From: Pseudomonas lini
GTDB lineage: Bacteria; Pseudomonadota; Gammaproteobacteria; Pseudomonadales; Pseudomonadaceae
Assembly: GCF_030812475.1 (NCBI RefSeq)
Contig: NZ_JAUSSR010000005.1
Coordinates: forward strand, 186,001-250,000
DNA length: 64,000 nucleotides
Direction: 5' to 3'
Shown: positions 60,217 through 64,000 of the stretch, in pieces
Layout of the letters: the number at the start of each line of letters is the position of its first letter
How positions within the stretch are numbered: the stretch's first letter is position 1
Program-made: the position numbers and the translations under genes
Notes under the pieces: generated by a model
Databases searched by the model: none
Seen by the model: only the letters and a program-made list of their open reading frames with translations
What the model was told of the DNA's origin: nothing

Positions 60217-61176
60217 TCAACTGTTCAGAATTTGATTGAAGTCGTTGCGCCACAGCGGTCGTACATCGACGCTCTGGCTGATCAGGTGGTTTTCATAAAA
60301 CAGGTCCGCGACCTGCTGCTGCGCGGCGATGGCGCTGTCGTCGGTGCCGACCAGGCGAGTCGGCTGGCTGCGTTGGCGGAACTGGCGCAGGTACAGTTCA
60401 CGGTCGATGCCGGTCAGCGCTTCGCTGCGTTGCGCCCACCGCTCGGGATGGGCGTTGACCCACTCCCAAGTGGCTTTTTCGCGGCGCAGGAAATCGCCGA
60501 CCTGGTCGCGCCGCTGCGGGTCGGACAGCACTTGCCCGGTGGTCGCGATCAGGTAGTTGCCGGACGAGTAGCGGCTGACGTTTTCCAGCAACTCGCCATC
60601 CATCTGGCTCACGGCCTGCAGCACACTGATCCCGCCCGTCGCCAGCGCGTCGATGTGACCGTTGCGAAAGGCGCTCAGGGCGTCCTGTACCGGCAACGGC
60701 ACCGCTTGCACATCGGCCAGGGACAGGCCGTTGCGGCGCAGCATGTTGAGCACGAAGTAATGGGTGTTGGTGGCCCGCACATAGCTGATGGTCTTGCCCT
60801 TCAGGTCGGCAACGCTGCGGATCCCCGCGCCTTTGCGGACCACGATGCCGCTGTCGTTGGTGTCGCCCTTGTAGACGGCGACCACCACCAGCGGCGCCTT
60901 GGCAATCGAGGCGAAAATCGGCGGGATCTCGCTCATGAAGGCGTAATCCAGGTGGCCGCTGGTCAAGGCTTCAAGCACCAGATTGCCGCCGCCGATGTCC
61001 ACCCACTCCACTGGATAAGGCGTGTCCGCCTGCCCGGCATCCGCCAGGAATGAGGCGGCCATGCCTTTGTAGCGCCACACCCGCAAAGGCGCGGATGCGG
61101 CCTGGGCATCGAGCAGGGTTCCGGCCGCGAGGACACCGGTGGCCCGCAGCAATTGCCGACGAGAGAGCGTGTGCAT
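60217..61176 (-). CDS. Tat-exported sulfonate-type ABC binding protein 2
   Basis: This 319-residue SsuA-like protein has a twin-arginine signal (LSRRQLLRATG then a hydrophobic stretch). Its core includes IGGGNLVLEALTSGHLDYAFMSEIPPIFA and DLKGKTISYVRATNTHYFVLNML. GAGGAG lies six bases upstream of the ATG at 61176. It is a paralogue of the protein at 46724-47734 and again has no cognate ATPase or permease in its operon. Confidence 0.88.
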   Translation of the reverse strand: MHTLSRRQLLRATGVLAAGTLLDAQAASAPLRVWRYKGMAASFLADAGQADTPYPVEWVDIGGGNLVLEALTSGHLDYAFMSEIPPIFASIAKAPLVVVAVYKGDTNDSGIVVRKGAGIRSVADLKGKTISYVRATNTHYFVLNMLRRNGLSLADVQAVPLPVQDALSAFRNGHIDALATGGISVLQAVSQMDGELLENVSRYSSGNYLIATTGQVLSDPQRRDQVGDFLRREKATWEWVNAHPERWAQRSEALTGIDRELYLRQFRQRSQPTRLVGTDDSAIAAQQQVADLFYENHLISQSVDVRPLWRNDFNQILNS

Positions 61177-61186
61177 GGCCAACTCC

Positions 61187-62020
61187 TCAGTCGAGCAGAT
61201 CCGGTTCTTCGGTGCGGATCAGGTCCCACAGTGGCAGGAAGTTGAGCCAACCGAAGAACTCGTGACGCGCCTTGTCTCTGGAGCCCTCGGGCGATTCCGC
61301 CTGGGGTATCGACGGCGTGCCCGCCGAATGCGCCAGCAGGTGGGCACGGGCGGTGTCTTCGGCAAGGATGAAGCGCCAGGCCGCGCTTTCCACCGTCTCC
61401 CCGGTGACCCACAGCCCATGGTTCTGCCAGATCAACAGATTGTGCTGGGCAAAGGTCTCGACGAACGCCCGGCTGACGATGTCGCGGTCCTGCTCCAACG
61501 CGCCGCCAGCGGTGCGCAGATCGTGACGACGGAAGAACACCTGATCGTCCTCGAACGCCCCGGCCTCGGCGGTAATCGGATCGAACAGCCGCCCCAGGGA
61601 CGACCACACCCGCCCATGGAACGCATGCAGGTGGGCAATACCGACGACTTCCGGGCGCGCCTGCTGCAGATCGTGGTGCAGTTCAAGGGCGCTGGTGTTG
61701 AGCACGCCATCACCCTCCACCACCTGGCCGTTGCTATCGACGCGCAGCAAATGGGAAACGGTGATTTGTGAAAACGGCACACCGAGCGGGTTGATCCAGT
61801 ACTGTTCGGGATGGATCGGGTCGCGAGCGGTGAAATGCCCGGCCACACCGACTTCATAGCCATAACGGGCGAACAGGCGGTACGCCGCGGCGAGGCGTTG
61901 CTTGCGATGCAGGCGCTCGAGCAACGGGTCCTCGTGCCGTGGCACGCTGCCCAGGGTCAGGCGATTGTTGTCGGACGGCAGGCTGTAGATGCTTTGGGGG
62001 AAACGCTTGGCATGACTCAT
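61187..62020 (-). CDS. Class II aldolase/adducin family protein 2
   Basis: This 277-residue protein has metal-site histidines His130/His132 (AHLHAFHG) and His201 (QNHGLW). It is more divergent and longer than the first aldolase-type protein at 34379-35173. It is the first gene of the eight-gene minus-strand operon that continues with a binding protein, TonB receptor, flavin monooxygenase and Dpp-type importer. ATG 62020 is the most plausible start. Function unknown. Confidence 0.8.
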   Translation of the reverse strand: MSHAKRFPQSIYSLPSDNNRLTLGSVPRHEDPLLERLHRKQRLAAAYRLFARYGYEVGVAGHFTARDPIHPEQYWINPLGVPFSQITVSHLLRVDSNGQVVEGDGVLNTSALELHHDLQQARPEVVGIAHLHAFHGRVWSSLGRLFDPITAEAGAFEDDQVFFRRHDLRTAGGALEQDRDIVSRAFVETFAQHNLLIWQNHGLWVTGETVESAAWRFILAEDTARAHLLAHSAGTPSIPQAESPEGSRDKARHEFFGWLNFLPLWDLIRTEEPDLLD

Positions 62021-62222
62021 TGGGCAGACTCTGATCAGGACTCGGCGTGCGAGCTGGTTTTTCAAAGGCGAACGGCACCCTGGCTCGGAGGTAGCCGGCA
62101 CGGGGGATCACAGGAGAGAAGCGTGCTGGAACCGGCGTCAGGAGCCGCGCGGAACAGCAAGGGGAAATGAGGTCAGGTGGTCATGATCAGGCGCCCTCGC
62201 AGGTGGGTCAGGTCTTGGCTCT

Positions 62223-62245
62223 CCTCCACCGTGCGAGGGGTCGGG
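62223..62245 (-). promoter_or_regulatory. C-rich/GGAGG hairpin leader, copy 4 (distant)
   Basis: On the minus strand CCCGACCCCTCGCACGGTGGAGG matches the other three copies in its CCGACCCCT and GGTGGAGG ends. It lies about 200 bases from the operon start instead of about 30-36, so it is the weakest copy. Confidence 0.35.
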
Positions 62246-62432
62246 TCGAGTTGTCGTTAGAGAAAGATCTCTTGGGTGGAAAATATTCGTCTAAAAAACT
62301 TCTGTAAAAGTCTTAATAGTTATAAGTTAATAATTACTTTAATTAATATTTTTATGATTATTTATCAGCTATTTGCATTTTTAGTGAAGCTCGGCGACCT
62401 GGTATAAACCTGCGCGCAATCGACGCTAATCC

Positions 62433-62540
62433 GTGCAGGAGCCGGCTTGCTGGCGAAGACGGCGGCACATTCAACAGAGGTGTTGGCAGACAGACCGCTT
62501 TCGCTGCGGTGCGGCGATCCGACAAGCCAGCCCCTACAGG
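62433..62540. repeat. Paired REP element with variant partner
   Basis: TGCAGGAGCCGGCTTGCTGG (62433 onward) is followed by an inverted partner interrupted by CTGCGGTGCGGCGATCCGAC, the same variant as at about 51139-51158. This shows that the variant is itself a recurring subtype. Confidence 0.88.
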
Positions 62541-62584
62541 GGAAGGCAGGACCTCATCGATGAATCGGGCAAACTGCTCCACCC

Positions 62585-64000
62585 TCAAACCATCGACGGC
62601 GGCTCGAACGCCGTGATCGGTGGCAACGCCTGATCCCACTTGACGATCTCCACCGAGGCGGTTTGCGCCGAGCAGCCCTGGGACAGGCTTGAAGCGCCGA
62701 TGTCGGCGGTGATCATGTTCGGGTTGCCGTGTTTTTCCAGACTGTTGCGTTCACCAGGCACCCATGGATCGAACCAGGCTCCGGTGGCGATTTGCACCAC
62801 GCCCGGGCGAATGCCGTCCGAGACGATTACCCCGGCCAGGAACGCGCCGCGGTCGTTGAACACCTTGACCACGTCGCCATCGACCAGCCCCCGATCGCGC
62901 GCGTCGGCGGGGTTGAGCGTCAAAGGTTCACGTTGGCGGACCTTCGAAGCGCGACTGTAGGCGCCGTGATCGTATTGACTGTGCAGGCGGGTTTTCGGCT
63001 GGTTCGACAGCAGCTGCAACGGAAACGATGCCAGCGGCTTGTCCAGCCACACCGGATGCCCGGGGCAATCGGCGTAGCCGAAGCTGGCGATGCGTTCAGA
63101 GAAGATTTCGATGCGTCCTGAGGGCGTCGGTAGTGGATGGGCGTCGGGGTCTTCGCGGAAAGATTCGAGCAGGACGGTATCGTTGTCGGGGTAGTCGATT
63201 TCGAACAGGCCATCGCGCCAGAAGCGGTCGAAGTCCGGCAGTTCGATCCCGTGCTCCTGCGCCCTGCCCCGGGATTCGTCATAAGTAAAGCGCAGCCAGG
63301 CTTCGGCATCGCGGCCTTCGGTGAAGGCGTCGCGAAAACCCAGGCGCCTGGCGACATCCGCCAGGATCGAATAATCGTCCCGGGCCTCTCCCACCGGCTC
63401 GATCGCCTGGTGCATCGCGATCATGAAACGGTCCGAAGCGGAGCTGCCGATGTCGTTGCGCTCCAGGGCCGTCGTGGCCGGTAACACGATGTCCGAGTAC
63501 TTGGCCTGGGCGGTCCAGAACTGCTCATGCACGACGATGGTTTGCGGCCGCTGCCAGGCCTCCAGCAGACGGTTGAGATCCTGATGGTGATGGAAGATGT
63601 TGCCCCCGGCCCAATAGACCAGGCGGATGTCCGGGTAATGCAACTGCTTGCCGTTGTAGTCGAAAGGCGCGCCCGGGTTGAGCAGCATATCGGTCACCCG
63701 CGCCACCGGAATGAAATCCTTGACCGGATTGACCCCTTGGGAAAAGCGCGGTCCGGAAAACGCCTTGCGGCCACTGCCAGTGTTGTTCATGCAGCCGTAA
63801 CCCAGACCAAAGCCGCCGCCGGGCAGGCCGATCTGCCCGAGCAGCGCGGCCAGGGTCACGGTCATCCAGAACGGCTGTTCACCGTGCACCGACCGCTGCA
63901 GGGAATAGGCGACGTTGATCATGGTGCGCTGGCGGGCCATGCGCCGCGCGAGGTCGGTGATCTGCTGCGCCGGGATGTCGGTCAGGGCCTGGGCCCACAG
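62585..64000 (-). CDS. Molybdopterin S/N-oxide reductase (BisC/DMSO reductase family), partial
   Basis: The C-terminal 471 codons of a molybdenum oxidoreductase run off the right edge; the frame is open to base 64000. Typical segments are YSLQRSVHGEQPFW, GLPGGGFGLGYGCMNNTG, LLNPGAPFDYNG, VYWAGGNIFHHHQDLNRL, VLPATTALERNDIG and a C-terminal cofactor domain (LLSNQPKTRLHSQYDHG, GDVVKVFNDRGAFLAG). This is the biotin sulfoxide/TMAO/DMSO reductase branch. Reduction of a sulfoxide such as methionine or biotin sulfoxide fits the surrounding sulfur genes. The N-terminus is not visible, so a signal peptide cannot be judged. Confidence 0.88.
   Translation of the reverse strand: MWAQALTDIPAQQITDLARRMARQRTMINVAYSLQRSVHGEQPFWMTVTLAALLGQIGLPGGGFGLGYGCMNNTGSGRKAFSGPRFSQGVNPVKDFIPVARVTDMLLNPGAPFDYNGKQLHYPDIRLVYWAGGNIFHHHQDLNRLLEAWQRPQTIVVHEQFWTAQAKYSDIVLPATTALERNDIGSSASDRFMIAMHQAIEPVGEARDDYSILADVARRLGFRDAFTEGRDAEAWLRFTYDESRGRAQEHGIELPDFDRFWRDGLFEIDYPDNDTVLLESFREDPDAHPLPTPSGRIEIFSERIASFGYADCPGHPVWLDKPLASFPLQLLSNQPKTRLHSQYDHGAYSRASKVRQREPLTLNPADARDRGLVDGDVVKVFNDRGAFLAGVIVSDGIRPGVVQIATGAWFDPWVPGERNSLEKHGNPNMITADIGASSLSQGCSAQTASVEIVKWDQALPPITAFEPPSMV

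Larger units (their letters stand above)
62021..62584. promoter_or_regulatory. Promoter region of the aldolase-receptor-importer operon
   Basis: These 564 bases have no convincing gene. They contain a C-rich/GGAGG leader-like element on the minus strand (62223-62245), a very AT-rich tract at about 62270-62380 with ATAAGTTAAT (62322-62331, one mismatch to the shared decamer), and a paired REP (62433-62540) behind the oxidoreductase gene. Confidence 0.5.

Overview
The window looks like chromosomal DNA of a fluorescent-type Pseudomonas. The evidence is high-GC coding DNA on both strands, many paired REP palindromes of the GGAGC-GAGC-TTGC-TCGCGA and GGAGC-CGGC-TTGC-TGGCGA types, a DUF3077 gene with a long structured leader, and a mercaptopropionate dioxygenase/rhodanese pair that resembles the P. 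aeruginosa PA2602/PA2603 locus as I remember it. I see no tRNA, rRNA, insertion sequence, prophage or CRISPR array.

Layout. (1) 1-13.2 kb, minus strand: part of a type VI secretion cluster, reading tssB-tssC-tssK-tssL-ompA-like-hcp-clpV-vgrG followed by an effector/immunity pair; tssA, E, F, G, J and M are not in view. (2) 13.5-15.5 kb, minus: tonB-exbB-exbD. (3) 15.6-22.5 kb, minus: a polar amino-acid type ABC importer, a cysteine-dioxygenase-like cupin and a fusion of four rhodanese domains to a cystathionine-beta-lyase-like enzyme, with a divergent LysR gene. (4) 23.7-27.8 kb, minus: an OpuA-type ABC importer (ATPase-permease fusion plus binding protein) in an operon with a homocysteine S-methyltransferase. 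(5) 28.1-29.6 kb: a 52-residue protein, an XRE-cupin regulator, and a 167-residue protein that is about half methionine plus cysteine. (6) 29.9-34.1 kb: an SsuABC-like sulfonate importer divergent from an alkanesulfonate-monooxygenase-like gene. (7) 34.4-42.3 kb: class II aldolase, LysR, 3-mercaptopropionate dioxygenase, four-domain rhodanese, TauD/AtsK-like dioxygenase and a TonB receptor. (8) 42.7-43.5 kb: the DUF3077 pair. (9) 43.7-50.9 kb, plus: sulfonate binding proteins, a flavin monooxygenase, a peroxiredoxin-like protein, an acyl-CoA-dehydrogenase-fold oxidoreductase, a 2-hydroxyacid dehydrogenase and a TonB receptor remnant. (10) 51.2-62.0 kb, minus: an eight-gene operon of aldolase, binding protein, TonB receptor, flavin monooxygenase and a Dpp/Gsi-type importer. 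(11) The C-terminal part of a molybdopterin S/N-oxide reductase leaves the right edge.

How the genes may work together. From about 15.6 kb rightwards nearly everything fits organosulfur scavenging under sulfate limitation. TonB-ExbBD would energise outer-membrane receptors. Several ABC importers would bring in sulfonates, thiol amino acids, sulfonium or betaine compounds and peptides. FMNH2-dependent monooxygenases, TauD-like and thiol dioxygenases, a C-S lyase and rhodaneses would release or relay the sulfur. No flavin reductase is visible, so FMNH2 must come from elsewhere. Two sequence motifs recur in front of these genes: an ATAAGCTAAT-like box and a short C-rich/GGAGG hairpin leader. They suggest shared control, possibly by CysB. 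The most unusual items are the Met/Cys-rich repeat protein (29084-29587), the rhodanese-lyase fusion (15659-18433) and the hairpin leader with possible Shine-Dalgarno sequestration.
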